64,000 bases of DNA from Ascoidea asiatica (GCA_001600695.1 BCKQ01000002.1:2181340-2245339); one strand, 5' to 3'; counted from the stretch's first letter, positions 1 through 10,690 are shown. A program made the numbers and translations. The notes: a model not told the origin generated them from the letters alone.

Positions 1-114
1 GATAATTATGATAATAATAGTATTAGTAAAAAATTTGGTTTAAGATATAAATATAAATATAAAAATTGGTCTTTAATTAAAATTAATAATTCTTTAATTA
101 ATTTTGATTTTTAA
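1..114 (+). CDS. 3' end of an unidentified protein gene (partial)
   Basis: Frame 1 is open from the first base to a TAA at 112-114 and gives the last 37 residues of a protein whose 5' part lies outside the window. The tail is Asn-, Lys- and Tyr-rich and ends INFDF. Codon use (almost only A/T third positions) matches the other genes here. The fragment is too short to recognise. It converges on the gene at 415-2067, with about 300 bases between the two stop codons. Confidence 0.6.
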   Translation, partial: DNYDNNSISKKFGLRYKYKYKNWSLIKINNSLINFDF

Positions 115-414
115 TATATAAAATATGATATATAAAAAATAATATAATAGAAACTTTGATAAAAAGATTATTATAAAAAAAAAAAAAACTAATAACAAAA
201 TAATAATAAGTTTATATTATTTGAACAAAAACAGATAAAAAAATCTAATCAAAAAAGTAACAAAAGGTAACAAAATTTTAGATGATAAAAATGATTGACA
301 GTAATTGAAAGTGAGAATGATTGAAATTGAAAGGATTGATTAATTGATTATATAAATGATTAAGGGATTGATTGAATGAATGAATTTGTTGTTGATTGAA
401 TGAGAATAGAAGTG
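115..414. other. convergent intergenic spacer
   Basis: AT-rich spacer between two convergent stop codons, with homopolymer A runs and TGATTGA-like repeats near 320-400. I see no gene; it presumably carries the 3' ends of both transcripts. Confidence 0.6.
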
Positions 415-1857
415 TTAAACATTTATCATTAAACCAGTTTTATTTTTATTTTTATTTTTAGATAATTTTATAGTTCTTTCATTAATTATAAAATTATTTG
501 AACAATCATTTATATTATTTATATTATTTAAATTATTAAAATCATTAATTGAATTTGATTTTTTAATATTTGAATTACTTAAATTTAAAATTGAATAATT
601 TGAATTAATTAAATTTAAATTTGTTTTAAATTTTAAATTAATTTTTTTATTTAAATTATTTTCAAATTTTAAATCATTTATATAATTTTTATAATAATTT
701 ATAATTAAATTATTATTATTATTAATTTTATTTAAATTAATTAAATTTTTATTTTTTTTATTAATTTCAATAATAAAATTTTTAATTTTTAATTTTTCTG
801 AATTTAAATCATTTTTTAATTTTATAATTTCTTTATTTTTATTTTTAATTTCAATTTCTTTTTCAATATTAATATTTTTGTTATTGTTAATGTTATTATT
901 ATAAGTTTGAGTTCCAACAGAAATTGTTAATGGAGATTTAATTAAATTAGTTTGAGTGATTGAATTAATCATTTTTTTATTAATATTTATTGTTTGAATA
1001 TTTGAATCAATCATTTTATGTTTATGATTATTTTTAATAACTTTTAACAGAGTTGTTTGAGAAGAAGAATCAATCATTGAAGAAGAATTTGAATTAGATT
1101 TATATAAGTTTTTATTTAAACTTTGTTTATTATTATTTAATAAATGTATATCAGTTTGAGTCAGAGAATTTGTTAAATTTGTTAAATTAGTTAAATTAGT
1201 TAAATTTGATAAATTTGTTGAAGTTTCTGAGATTGTACTAAATGGAGATGAAGAATTATTTGATAAATTACTTAAAGAATTATTTGAAGAATTACTTGAT
1301 AAAGAATTTGATCTTTTAATATTATCATTATTATTTGGTAAACAAATTGTACGTCTTGATAAATCATTTGATAAGGAAATATTATTAATATTATTATTAT
1401 TGTTATTGTTGTTGTTATTATTATTATTATTAATTGATAAATTATTAATTTCTTGATTATAAGAAAATTCTAATAATTTTAATTTATTTAATAAATCAAT
1501 ATTTTGATCTTTTAAAGATTTATTTAAATTTTTTAAATCTTCAATTTTATCATAAGCTAAAGCAGCTTTTTCACTTAATAAAATTATTTGATCTTGTAAA
1601 ATATTTGTTCTTTCTTGTTCACCAGTTAAATTATTTGAAACAGAAACATTACCAATTTTTAAATCAATAATTTTTTTTGAATTATAAGAATTATTTGATA
1701 ATGAAGTTAAATTTGTTAAATTTGTAATATTTGATAAATTTGAATTATCTCTTAAATGATTATTTGAAGATGGATGTAAAGGTTGAATTGGAGAGAAATC
1801 TAAATCAATTGGAGAAAAATCCAGACTAGTGAAGCTTAAATTATTTATATTATTTAA

Positions 1858-1892
<35 letters not shown>

Positions 1893-2067
1893 GATTGATG
1901 ATGTTGTTATTGTTATTTATACTATTATTCATATTATTTATTTTATTCATTTTTTCTATAGTATCTTGGGCGGATTGAAAATTTGTTACATTGTTTTTAT
2001 TAGAATTATTGCTGTTGTTATTGTTATTGTTGTGATTATTGTTTGAGAAACTAGAGAAGAACCCCAT
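415..2067 (-). CDS. N-rich coiled-coil protein with five Q-T motifs; candidate dynein light chain (LC8/Dyn2) binding hub
   Basis: 550-residue protein with an ATG start at 2067. I do not recognise a named orthologue. Asn tracts occupy much of the N-terminal third. Residues about 140-215 (around TGEQERTNILQDQI) form a heptad-like helical stretch, and residues about 395-480 form a second Lys/Glu/Asn coiled coil. Between them lie five short motifs with Gln-Thr cores at Q304 (LTQTD), Q337 (SSQTT), Q358 (NIQTI), Q372 (ITQTN) and Q387 (GTQTY). Spaced Q-T motifs next to coiled coils are the known pattern of multivalent LC8/Dyn2 ligands such as yeast Nup159 and Pac11. I see no FG repeats or WD40 domain, so it is neither of these in full. 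The gene diverges from the one at 3287. The ORF is sure; the binding role is inference. Confidence 0.85.
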
Positions 2068-2084
2068 TTTGAAAGACTAGATGA

Positions 2085-2132
2085 ATAACTATAAGATTGA
2101 ATAACTATAAGATTGAATAACTATAAGATTGA
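2085..2132. repeat. 16-bp tandem repeat, 3 perfect copies
   Basis: The unit ATAACTATAAGATTGA occurs three times head to tail just upstream of the start codon at 2067, so it probably lies in the 5' leader of that gene. Confidence 0.9.
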
Positions 2133-2389
2133 ATAAAAGGTTAAGTAGGTAGATTAAATGGATTAAATAAAGTGCATATATTAAAGGAGTGTGAGATTAT
2201 TAAAAAAAGAGTGGATAAAGATTTGATAATCTTTAAAGATTATTATTTATAAAGAAATAATAATTGCAATGCCTTTCTGATTGGAGTATTATTGATTATT
2301 GATTATTGATATATGATTGATATATTATATATATATATATATATAAGGATATATATTTTATATATATTGGAATGCTACTATTATATTAG

Positions 2390-2421
2390 TATATTTGTAT
2401 ATTTGTATATTTGTATATTTG
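2390..2421. repeat. 8-bp tandem repeat TATATTTG, 4 copies
   Basis: Four perfect head-to-tail copies of TATATTTG. A related TATTTGCA series occurs near 36825-36845. Confidence 0.85.
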
Positions 2422-2756
2422 TATTAGTTACAGTAGTAACAAAGGAGTAAAAGAAGAACCAAAGAACAAAAGAGGAAAAGAAATAAAGAAATAAAAAGCA
2501 AGAAGCAAAGCGAGAAGTGAAGAGGCTGAGATCAATAACAAAAGAGCAGGAAGTTGAGAGAAGCGAGTGCTGCTGTGCTGCTGGAGATGACAAAGAAGAA
2601 AGAGAAGAAGAAGAAGAAGAAGAGAAGAGAAGAAGAGCACCAAAAGAGGGCAAAAACAACTGCCAGCTGCTACAGATCTGGAGTCGTGTTGGTCGTGTTG
2701 GGGGACTTAATTACTGCGACTGAATTACTGCAACGGCAGCAGGTTCATTCCTGCCA

Positions 2757-2794
2757 ACGCGTGCTTCTTCAACGGCCGTTTCTCCCACACGCGT
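2757..2794. promoter_or_regulatory. two MCB-type ACGCGT boxes
   Basis: ACGCGT occurs at 2757-2762 and again at 2789-2794. In yeasts, paired MluI cell-cycle boxes bind MBF and drive G1/S transcription. They sit about 500 bp upstream of the gene at 3287, whose product is full of CDK consensus sites, and about 700 bp upstream of the divergent gene at 2067. Function is inferred from the motif only. Confidence 0.5.
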
Positions 2795-3286
2795 TCCTTT
2801 ACGACCAGGAAAAACGCGAAACGACGTGTATAAAACGTGACCGGCACGGTCTACCCCTGTTTGAAAAAAGTCTGTCACGGTCTCACTTCTGTAGCAAGTG
2901 CAGGGGTTTTACCTTCTATAAATAGACACATGATTTGAAATTTAATTGTGAAAATAAAATTAAAAAAATAAAAACAAATGATAAAATGTCCTTCATCAAT
3001 TCGAATAAACCGAAAGTTAAATAAGTCACATGTGCAATTAAAAATACCCCGGATCATGTAAAACACGAAATTTGATTATTATTTCCTCAAATGGATGAAA
3101 AACAAACAAATATCAATTTATTCAAATATAAACAATAAAAATAAACATTATCATTATCATCTAATCAATTGATGATTAGTAAATAACGATTAGTAAATAT
3201 ACTATTATTGATCCAAATAATATTGAATTATTTACTAAAAGATATATATTTTGAATATATTTATTAATATTTATCAAATAATTAAT

Positions 3287-5359
3287 ATGGATTTCGAGAT
3301 TTTATTAAAATTTCAACAATATAAACAAGTTTCCGAAGAAATTAATACAATTGAATTCAATGAATATAATAGAAGATATTTAATTAATCATTTATATCAA
3401 TTATTTAATAACAACAATCAATATCTTGAAAACAACTACAACAATAATAATAATGATAACAATAAAGATAATAATGATGAAATTGAATTATTAAATAATA
3501 AAATCCTTAATCTTAATAAAAATTATAATGAATCTTTATTTAAAATTGAAAATTATAAAAAAGAAATTATAAATTTAAACTCAAATTTTAATTCAAAATT
3601 AAATAATTTGAAAAAAATTAATAGAAATTTAAAAGAAAAACAAAATTATTATAATCTTCTAAATAAAAATATTATTCTACATAAAGATATTCCAATTATA
3701 AATAGCAATATACCAATCAATAATAATAATAATAATATTATTAATAATATACCAATCAACAATAATAATAATTTATCTCCAATTAAAACAATTAATGATA
3801 ATATTCTTAAAAATAAAAATAAAATTAAAATAAAAAATAAATTCAAGAATTTAAATAATATTGATTTAAGAAAAGATATTAATAATTCTTATTTATCTTT
3901 ATCTCCGGAAAAAGATAAATCTTTTATTAATAATAGAAGATTAAGTAAAATTCCAATTCCTATTAATAATTCAATCATCTTAAATCATAATAATTTAGAT
4001 CTTGATAATGATATAGATAATAGTAATAATAATAATAATTATAATAATAATGATATCACTAATAATTATATTCAAAATCAAATTAAAGATCAAATTTATG
4101 ATCAAGATCCAGAAAAATCAATGAATTTATCTTTTTCTCAATTTCAAATAAATAAACATAAAAAAATTGATAACATAAATAATAATAATTTAACTAATTA
4201 TCCAAATTATATGTCTCCAACTAAAAATTCTTTATATAAATCTCAATCACCATTAAAATCAAAAATTTTATTAGCAACTTCAACTCCTTCTTCAATTAAA
4301 ATTAATAATTATCAACAACAACAACAACAACAACAACAACAAAATTTAATTTCTCCAATTAGAAGAAAATCAATATCTCCTGTTAGAAAATCTTCTCCAT
4401 TAAAACAAGTCTTTAATGAAATTGAAATTATTAATAATAATTCTAAAACTCCAAGTAAAAAACAAAGTATAAATATAAATTTAACTCCAAGTAATAAAAA
4501 TAATAATCAAATTTTAAGAAAATCTATAATTAATAATATAAATAACAATATTAATAATAATAATAATAATAATAAAAGACAAAGTATAATTGGTGAAGTT
4601 GTATTAAAATCTCTTAATTCTCCAAATTTTAAAAAATTATATACTACAAAAATCGAAAAATTAAAATTAAATGATACTAATAATGACAATAATTATAAAA
4701 GTTTTGAAAAATTCAAAAAAAAAAGAAGATCTTCATTTGGTTTGAAAAATAATATTTCAAATGTTTTAAATTCAAATAAAAATTCTAAATCTAATTCTAA
4801 ATCTAAATCTAAATCTATATCTATATCAAGCTCTAAGAAAAAACCTTCTTTATTTGATTTAGATAATAATGAGGATGATAATAATGATATCTTCAGTCAA
4901 ACTTTAAAAAGATTATCTAAGAAAAAAACAACTGATAACAATAGAAATAACATTATCAACTCAAATTCAATTTCAATTTCAAATTCAAATTTAAATTCAA
5001 ATTCAATAAATGGTTTTCAAAATAAAAAAAAAAAAAGAAAATTAGCTGGTACTACTATTCAACCAATTAATATCTCTTATGATGATGATTTATATGAATT
5101 AAATAATGATATTGAAGAAATTGATGATTTTAATAAAACTCCATCTCCTGTAAAAGTTAAAAATGTTTTAAAAATTAATAAAAATATCAATATCAAAAAT
5201 AATATTAATACTACAAATATTGATAAAGAAAACTTAATTAAAGAAAAATCAAAAAAATTTGAAACTCCAATAACTAAAAGAATTAAAAATCAGGAGAAAA
5301 TTGATGATAATACTTTTAGTCCTTTAAGAAATAATAAAAAAAGAGGTTTTAAAGTATAA
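3287..5359 (+). CDS. N-rich protein with an N-terminal coiled coil and about ten CDK consensus sites
   Basis: 690 residues from the ATG at 3287; the frame is open slightly further upstream, but only with a TTG, so I take the first ATG. Residues 1-45 are well-ordered and helical. A coiled coil follows at about 70-125 of the product, and the rest is low-complexity Asn/Lys/Ser sequence with a Gln run. I count ten full (S/T)-P-x-(K/R) sites: SPIK, SPEK, SPTK, SPLK twice, SPIR, SPVR, TPSK, SPVK and a C-terminal SPLR close to the end (KKRGFKV). Such density suggests a CDK-regulated chromosome or replication factor. A short N-terminal coiled coil before a disordered tail recalls monopolin Lrs4, and Sld2- or Sae2-type proteins are alternatives, but I cannot identify it. 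Confidence 0.85.
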   Translation: MDFEILLKFQQYKQVSEEINTIEFNEYNRRYLINHLYQLFNNNNQYLENNYNNNNNDNNKDNNDEIELLNNKILNLNKNYNESLFKIENYKKEIINLNSNFNSKLNNLKKINRNLKEKQNYYNLLNKNIILHKDIPIINSNIPINNNNNNIINNIPINNNNNLSPIKTINDNILKNKNKIKIKNKFKNLNNIDLRKDINNSYLSLSPEKDKSFINNRRLSKIPIPINNSIILNHNNLDLDNDIDNSNNNNNYNNNDITNNYIQNQIKDQIYDQDPEKSMNLSFSQFQINKHKKIDNINNNNLTNYPNYMSPTKNSLYKSQSPLKSKILLATSTPSSIKINNYQQQQQQQQQQNLISPIRRKSISPVRKSSPLKQVFNEIEIINNNSKTPSKKQSININLTPSNKNNNQILRKSIINNINNNINNNNNNNKRQSIIGEVVLKSLNSPNFKKLYTTKIEKLKLNDTNNDNNYKSFEKFKKKRRSSFGLKNNISNVLNSNKNSKSNSKSKSKSISISSSKKKPSLFDLDNNEDDNNDIFSQTLKRLSKKKTTDNNRNNIINSNSISISNSNLNSNSINGFQNKKKKRKLAGTTIQPINISYDDDLYELNNDIEEIDDFNKTPSPVKVKNVLKINKNINIKNNINTTNIDKENLIKEKSKKFETPITKRIKNQEKIDDNTFSPLRNNKKRGFKV

Positions 5360-5941
5360 TCAATTATCTTCTTTGATTTTAATCACTTAGATTACCAATA
5401 CCCACCCACTATTATAATCATAACTCCACTTGGTTTATTTTCGATCATTCTTCTACATTTGCATTATTATTATACTTCTTATCTTGCTTTCTCCCTATTC
5501 TTTTTTCATTCTTTCTTGAATTAGTTAAATCAATTCAATATTTTATTATTAATTCTTTGTCTTTAATTGGCCTGATATTTTTCATACCCAAAAAGGTCAA
5601 GATTCCTATAGAGAGATTGGTTACCCGTGAAAAGGGTATATTTTAAAGGATTCATGTTTCCTATTATTAAATAAACTAATAGATTATTATAACGTAAAAT
5701 ACCCGTGGTAAATGAAATAGTTTTTGGTTTTTCAAATTTCGGTTCGTTCCTTTGCCTTATCCTGATGACTGTGTTTTTATTTAACAATAAGAAGTGAAAA
5801 AGTGAAAAATTAACTGAAAATCTCGAAGAGGTAAAACTTTCGATGATTTAATGAAGGTATAATTTGTAATTATTATATAGAAAAAACCCATAAATAAAAT
5901 AAATCGATAAATAATTAAAAGTAAAGTACTTTCAATTAAAG
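5360..5941 (+). promoter_or_regulatory. intergenic region and promoter of CIR2
   Basis: 3' end of the upstream gene followed by a moderately GC-richer segment (about 5565-5770) with ACCCGTG-type words near 5620 and 5700, then AT-rich leader to the ATG at 5942. No gene is seen. Confidence 0.5.
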
Positions 5942-7963
5942 ATGTCGATGTTATTAAGATCTTCAATATTTAAAAACAAAAATCGATCAATAAATTTTGT
6001 AAAAGAATTGAATTCAATAAGGAATTATTCAATAAGGAATTATTCAAGAATATATAATAATCAAATTCAATCAATAACATATAGAAATATAAATAATAAT
6101 TATACTAGTAAAAGATTATTCAATACATCAAAATATGCTTTAAATCCAATTTATGAAATTCCATATAATGAATTAACTGAAGTACAACATGAAACATTAA
6201 ACGAAGAAAGAGCATTTGATAAAGTTGATGTTTGTATAGTTGGAGCAGGACCTGCAGGTTTAGCAACAGCAATAAGATTAAAACAATTAGATAATAAATC
6301 TGGAACTGGAGAATTAAGAGTAGTTGTATTAGAAAAAGCTTCAGAAATTGGTTCTCATACATTATCAGGAGCAGTAATTGAACCAAAAGCATTTAGAGAA
6401 TTATTTCCAGATGAATTAGAAGATAAAGATAATGAATATGAGATTCCATTACCTGAAGATTTAAAAACTTTAGTTAAAGAAGATCATATGTATTATTTAA
6501 TGGAAGAAATGAAAATTCCATTACCTGAACCACCCCAATTAAAAAATACAAATAAAAATTATATTATAAGTTTAAATCAAGTTGTGAAATATTTAAGTGA
6601 AAAAGCAGAAGAAATAGGTGTTGAAATTTATCCAAATATTTCAGTATCTGAATTAATTTATAATAAAGATAAAACTTCAATTAAAGGTGTTATAACAAAA
6701 GATATTGGTATTTCCAAAAATGGTGTACCAAAAGATTCATTTGAAAGAGGTATGGAATTTCATTCAAAATTAACAATTTTAGCAGAAGGATGTCGTGGAT
6801 CATTAAGTGAAAAAATTATTAAAAAATTTAATTTAAGAAAAGGTAAAGATAATCAAACTTATGGTATTGGAATTAAAGAAGTTTGGGAAGTTAAATCAGA
6901 AAATTTTAAAAAGGGATATGTATCTCATACACTTGGATATCCATTAACTAATGATATTTATGGAGGTGGATTTATGTATCATTTTGATGATGGATTAGTT
7001 ACAGTTGGATTGGTAATTGGATTAGATTATAAAAATCCATATATATCACCATATGAAGAATTTCAATTAATGAAAAATCATCCATTTTATAAAAATGTTT
7101 TAAATGGAGGAAAATGTTTATCATATGGAGCAAGAGTTTTAAATGAAGGTGGATTACAATCTTTACCAAAATTATATTTTCCAGGAGGATTATTAGTTGG
7201 ATGTTCAGCAGGATTTTTAAATGTTGCAAAAATTAAAGGAACTCATACATCAATTAAATCAGGAATTTTAGCAGCAGAATCAAGTTTTAAAATTTTAAAT
7301 GAATTTAAAAAAAATTTAAAAATTTCAAATATTGATGAAGATGAATTAAATTTAGAAGATATACCAAATTTTGAAATTAAAGAATATGAAGAAAATTTTA
7401 AAAAATCATGGGTATATAAAGAATTAAATGAAATTAGAAATATTAGACCATCATTTAATACAAATTTTGGTACAATTGGAGGTATAATTTATTCTGGAAT
7501 TGAAACATTGATTTTAAAAGGTAAAGAAAATTGGACATTTCATTTTGATAAAAAAACAGATGGAGAAATTACTGAAGATATTAAAAATTTTAAAAAAATT
7601 AATTATATTAAAAAAAAAGATGGAAAAATTACATTTGATTTAAATACAAGTATTTCTAGAACTGGTACATATCATGATGAAGATGAAAAATGTCATTTAA
7701 GAATTATGAATGGTAAAGAGAATAGTGAAAATAGTTTAGATAAACATGTTGAATTAAATTATTTAAAATATGGAGGAATTGAGAATAAATTTTGTCCAGC
7801 AGGAGTTTATGAATATATTAAAGATGAAAATGGTAAAATTAAATTTCAAATTAATTCTCAAAATTGTATACATTGTAAGACTTGTGATATTAAAACTCCA
7901 AATAAAGATATTAGATGGGAAGTACCTGAAGGTGGAGATGGACCAAAATATGTTTTAACATAG
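5942..7963 (+). CDS. CIR2: electron transfer flavoprotein-ubiquinone oxidoreductase, mitochondrial
   Basis: 673 residues. ETF-QO passes electrons from electron transfer flavoprotein to ubiquinone at the matrix face of the mitochondrial inner membrane. Residues 1 to about 65 are Arg/Ser/Asn-rich and nearly free of acidic residues, as expected for a targeting presequence. The FAD-binding Rossmann motif GAGPAG lies at 101-106 and is followed by the typical VVLEKASEIGSHTLSGAVIE segment. The C-terminal 4Fe-4S ligands are C618, C642, C645 and C648 (CPAG and CIHCKTC), with the family-typical end WEVPEGGDGPKY. Length and order match the family, and no key residue is missing. Yeast CIR2 is the corresponding gene. 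It is read in the same direction as the gene at 3287, with about 580 bp between them. Confidence 0.95.
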   Translation: MSMLLRSSIFKNKNRSINFVKELNSIRNYSIRNYSRIYNNQIQSITYRNINNNYTSKRLFNTSKYALNPIYEIPYNELTEVQHETLNEERAFDKVDVCIVGAGPAGLATAIRLKQLDNKSGTGELRVVVLEKASEIGSHTLSGAVIEPKAFRELFPDELEDKDNEYEIPLPEDLKTLVKEDHMYYLMEEMKIPLPEPPQLKNTNKNYIISLNQVVKYLSEKAEEIGVEIYPNISVSELIYNKDKTSIKGVITKDIGISKNGVPKDSFERGMEFHSKLTILAEGCRGSLSEKIIKKFNLRKGKDNQTYGIGIKEVWEVKSENFKKGYVSHTLGYPLTNDIYGGGFMYHFDDGLVTVGLVIGLDYKNPYISPYEEFQLMKNHPFYKNVLNGGKCLSYGARVLNEGGLQSLPKLYFPGGLLVGCSAGFLNVAKIKGTHTSIKSGILAAESSFKILNEFKKNLKISNIDEDELNLEDIPNFEIKEYEENFKKSWVYKELNEIRNIRPSFNTNFGTIGGIIYSGIETLILKGKENWTFHFDKKTDGEITEDIKNFKKINYIKKKDGKITFDLNTSISRTGTYHDEDEKCHLRIMNGKENSENSLDKHVELNYLKYGGIENKFCPAGVYEYIKDENGKIKFQINSQNCIHCKTCDIKTPNKDIRWEVPEGGDGPKYVLT

Positions 7964-8409
7964 AATCGTAAAAAGATTAAAACATTAAAGTAAAAAAAAA
8001 GAAATAAAGGGAATAAATTTATGGAAGTTCTAGGTTGTTTTCTTTTCTTTTTACTTCTTTTATTTGTTTTTAAAGTTTAATGATAAAGATAATGTGAGAT
8101 TTAATAGTAATAGTTTTAAAAAACTAAAAAAAAAATATAGCAATGTAATAATCATAGAGTAATTGATATATAAATACCAAATATTAAATAAATCAGTATA
8201 AATAGATAAGATATTTTCCTATAATTCAATTACAAATATATAATTATAAGTAATTGATATTCAAATAAACCAAATTACATATACTATTATATTTCAGTCC
8301 AATTACAATCAAATTACAGTCAAACTATTCATAATTTTCAATCAATTTATCGTCAAAGTAAAAAAATTGAATCAATTCTAAAAAAGTTAATAATCAAGTA
8401 AATCAAGAA
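7964..8409 (+). promoter_or_regulatory. intergenic region upstream of small repeat protein, copy 1
   Basis: AT-rich region with no gene. Several AATTACA/AATTACAGTC-like words occur at about 8230-8320. It does not visibly share the upstream block common to copies 2 and 3 of this small gene family. Confidence 0.5.
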
Positions 8410-8679
8410 ATGGAAGCTTCAGGAGGAACAGGAGCTGCAAGTGGTGCTACAGGAGCAGGAACCACAGCAGGAACCACAGCAGGAACCACAGCAGGAACCA
8501 CAGCTGGCACTACAGCTGGAGCCACTGGAGGAACAGCAGCAGGAACAACAGCAGAAACTGGATTCATGAACAAATACGCCTCCAAACAAAACATGGACAA
8601 AGCAAAGAAATACGCTACCAAAGAAAACATGGGCAAGGCCAAAAGATACTTCAACAAATTCAAAAAAATGTTCCAGTGA
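8410..8679 (+). CDS. small Lys-rich repeat protein, copy 1 (Ala/Gly/Thr-rich N-terminus)
   Basis: 89 residues. The first half is Ala/Gly/Thr-rich, with a TAGT unit repeated about five times, encoded by a 12-bp DNA repeat (about 8461-8520). The second half has two 12-residue units, KYASKQNMDKAK and KYATKENMGKAK, followed by a divergent third (RYFNKFKK). The same units occur in the gene at 16114 and the broken copy at 23065. No signal peptide or membrane segment is seen; the units are likely charged amphipathic helices. Codons are unusual for this window: the C-terminal half prefers AAC, TAC, TTC, GCC and ACC, which suggests high expression or a different history. I do not recognise the function. 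Confidence 0.8.
   Translation: MEASGGTGAASGATGAGTTAGTTAGTTAGTTAGTTAGATGGTAAGTTAETGFMNKYASKQNMDKAKKYATKENMGKAKRYFNKFKKMFQ
8461..8520 (+). repeat. 12-bp coding minisatellite
   Basis: Tandem ACCACAGCAGGA-type units inside copy 1 of the small repeat protein gene, encoding the Thr-Ala-Gly-Thr series. The last units are slightly diverged. Confidence 0.8.
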
Positions 8680-10353
8680 TTGCAGAATGGGCATTAAGGG
8701 AAAGGAAGGTGGAAAGTGACAAGAAAAACCATCCTCAGAAGCATAAGAAGCAGAAGAAACAGAAGAAACAGCAAAGACAGCAAAGACAGCAAAGACAGCA
8801 AGAACAGTTGGTACAAAGATATACAAACAGCTGCCACTGCTGGCTCCAGAGTAGTTACTATGTTAATAGCCTTTAGCAATAGACAATTTTCTCTAGCCAC
8901 TACTTATATTTGCCACCGTAGCCGTGCCACCAAAGCGCCACAACCAAAAAAGATTTCGTGAAAAAAGTGCGTGACATGCGAGTTAAGGCAACTAAATGTC
9001 TTTTTGTGATACCATCTCTGTGGGTAAGTGTTTGCGATTACATCCCTCATCATGGCGTCAAACTAATCACCGGACCACGGATTGCAAGCTTGTTTTCTCT
9101 TCCGATTTTTGCTTCCTGTGCTGGATCGGAACTTGATTTTGTTTCTGTTCCCAGATTTCACCACATGTCATTTGATTTGATTTGATCTGATTTTATTTAA
9201 CCTTTTTTTCAAAACTCATTCAACTTCAAACGATAAAAACAATGCCAACAACAATTCCAACAAACAATTTATCTTAGAACTATCTTACCAATAAATCTCA
9301 AAATAATAAGAAATGAAAGAAAAGGAAATAAAGGAATGAAAAAGAAATAAATGTTTTCCCATTATCATTATTGAGCCACCTATGTTATCATTCACATGCT
9401 TTTTTATCAATTCTTGATTGAATATTAATTACTCTTCATTTACTCTAATTCAATTCAACTCAACTACATTCAACTAAATTCAAGTTATTTTAAACTTCCA
9501 ATAAGCTTTTATAGAAAATGAATTTTACAATATGTTATATGCTGATATTATACTAGTCTTATATTCTTTGGTTTTTATCAATTTTCAATCACTCTTTATT
9601 ACTACTAATATCGTTATTTATCAAAACAATTATTGAATGTGATAGATAATTTTCTTTTTTAATGAAATTCAAATCAAAATATATCTTAATGAATATTCTC
9701 TTAAAGACTATTTCTTTCAAAAAACTTCCTCAAAAACATGAACATATGAATTTGATTTTTGTTGGTTTACTGAAATTCAGACTACAATTACTTATTTAAG
9801 TAAGCTTCTGTATTAATTTCACAAAGTTAAACTTTAATTTCTTAATAACTTGTATACATGCATCGCTTCTAAAAACTCTTAATTTTTCAATTCTGAAAAA
9901 TATATTAAAATATTAGATCATTTAATTATTCGAGTTAATTTTTTTATTGAAATTAGGCTTCGGATATATTCATATTCCTGCTTTCCATTTTTTCAATTAT
10001 TTTTCAAATAAAAATTTAATCAATTTCAATTACTGTAAATATAACTATATCGAACAGAAATTTTAATAAAATTTTGAACAAAATTTTGAACAAAAAGTTA
10101 TATAAATTTAAATATGAATTTGATTATGATGATTATGAACATGAACAATAAAATAATTATAAAAATGGATATAAAAGTGATAATAAAAATGAATATATTA
10201 AATTAATATAAATATGAATATAAATTCTCTATATTTATTTTTATTTTTATTTTTCGTATTATAATTCTTTTTTAAATCATAAATTAAATATTTATCATTT
10301 TCTTAAAATATCTATTTCTATAAATTAATTAATTATATCTTGATTATATTCAT
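8680..10353 (+). promoter_or_regulatory. 1.7-kb intergenic region; GC-rich island then AT-rich promoter of the ABC pump
   Basis: The first 280 bases contain a purine-rich repeat (AGCAAAGACAGCAAAGACAG near 8770-8800). From about 8900 to 9150 the sequence is GC-richer (for example ACCGGACCACGG near 9070, close to but not matching a PDR element). The rest to 10353 is very AT-rich, with long poly-T and AAT/ATT stretches. Open frames of 66-81 codons at the start overlap each other in different frames and are not convincing. Confidence 0.5.
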
Positions 10354-10690
10354 ATGAGTATTAATAATAATAATAATAATAATATTAATAATATTGAAAA
10401 AAGTTCGAATAATAATGATCAAAGTCTTTCAATTTCGGATTCTGATTCAATAAATCATTTATCTCAAGATAATGATAATGATAAGGATAATGATAAAGAT
10501 TATGATGATTATAATGGCTTTGATAATAATACTGAAATTCAAATTAAAAAAATAGCAAGACAATTTACAAATTTATCAAATAATTTTAATAATAATAATT
10601 CTACTGATAATGTTAATAAACAAGATTTAAAATTAATTAAAACTTTATCCTCATTTTCAACAACTAAAGGAGTTTATCCTTTTACTAAAA

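Larger units (their letters stand above)
2068..3286. promoter_or_regulatory. shared divergent promoter region with a GC-rich island
   Basis: Intergenic region between divergent genes. It holds a 16-bp tandem repeat (2085-2132), a TA microsatellite near 2326-2345, an 8-bp tandem repeat (2390-2421), a purine-rich GAA/GAAG stretch (about 2580-2640) and a GC-rich island (about 2640-2900) with two ACGCGT boxes. From 2900 to 3286 the sequence returns to AT-rich, with an RTCACRTG-type site (GTCACATG) near 3025. Open frames across the island have no Asn-rich composition and are best read as chance. Confidence 0.6.

Noticed and set aside
2554-2925. 123-codon frame across the island upstream of 3287
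   Set aside because: Begins in a GAA/AAG purine repeat and has no domain; several other frames are open over the same DNA.
3025-3032. Centromere element I-like GTCACATG
   Set aside because: A lone CDEI-type match is expected for Cbf1 promoter sites; no CDEIII-like sequence or AT-rich CDEII spacer of proper length is linked.
3251-3286. Upstream extension of the gene at 3287 by 12 codons
   Set aside because: The extension would need a TTG start; the ATG at 3287 is the first and fits the conserved-looking N-terminus.
8676-8961. Overlapping frames of 66-81 codons after small repeat protein copy 1
   Set aside because: Two frames share a purine-rich repeat and differ entirely in product; likely 3' untranslated sequence.
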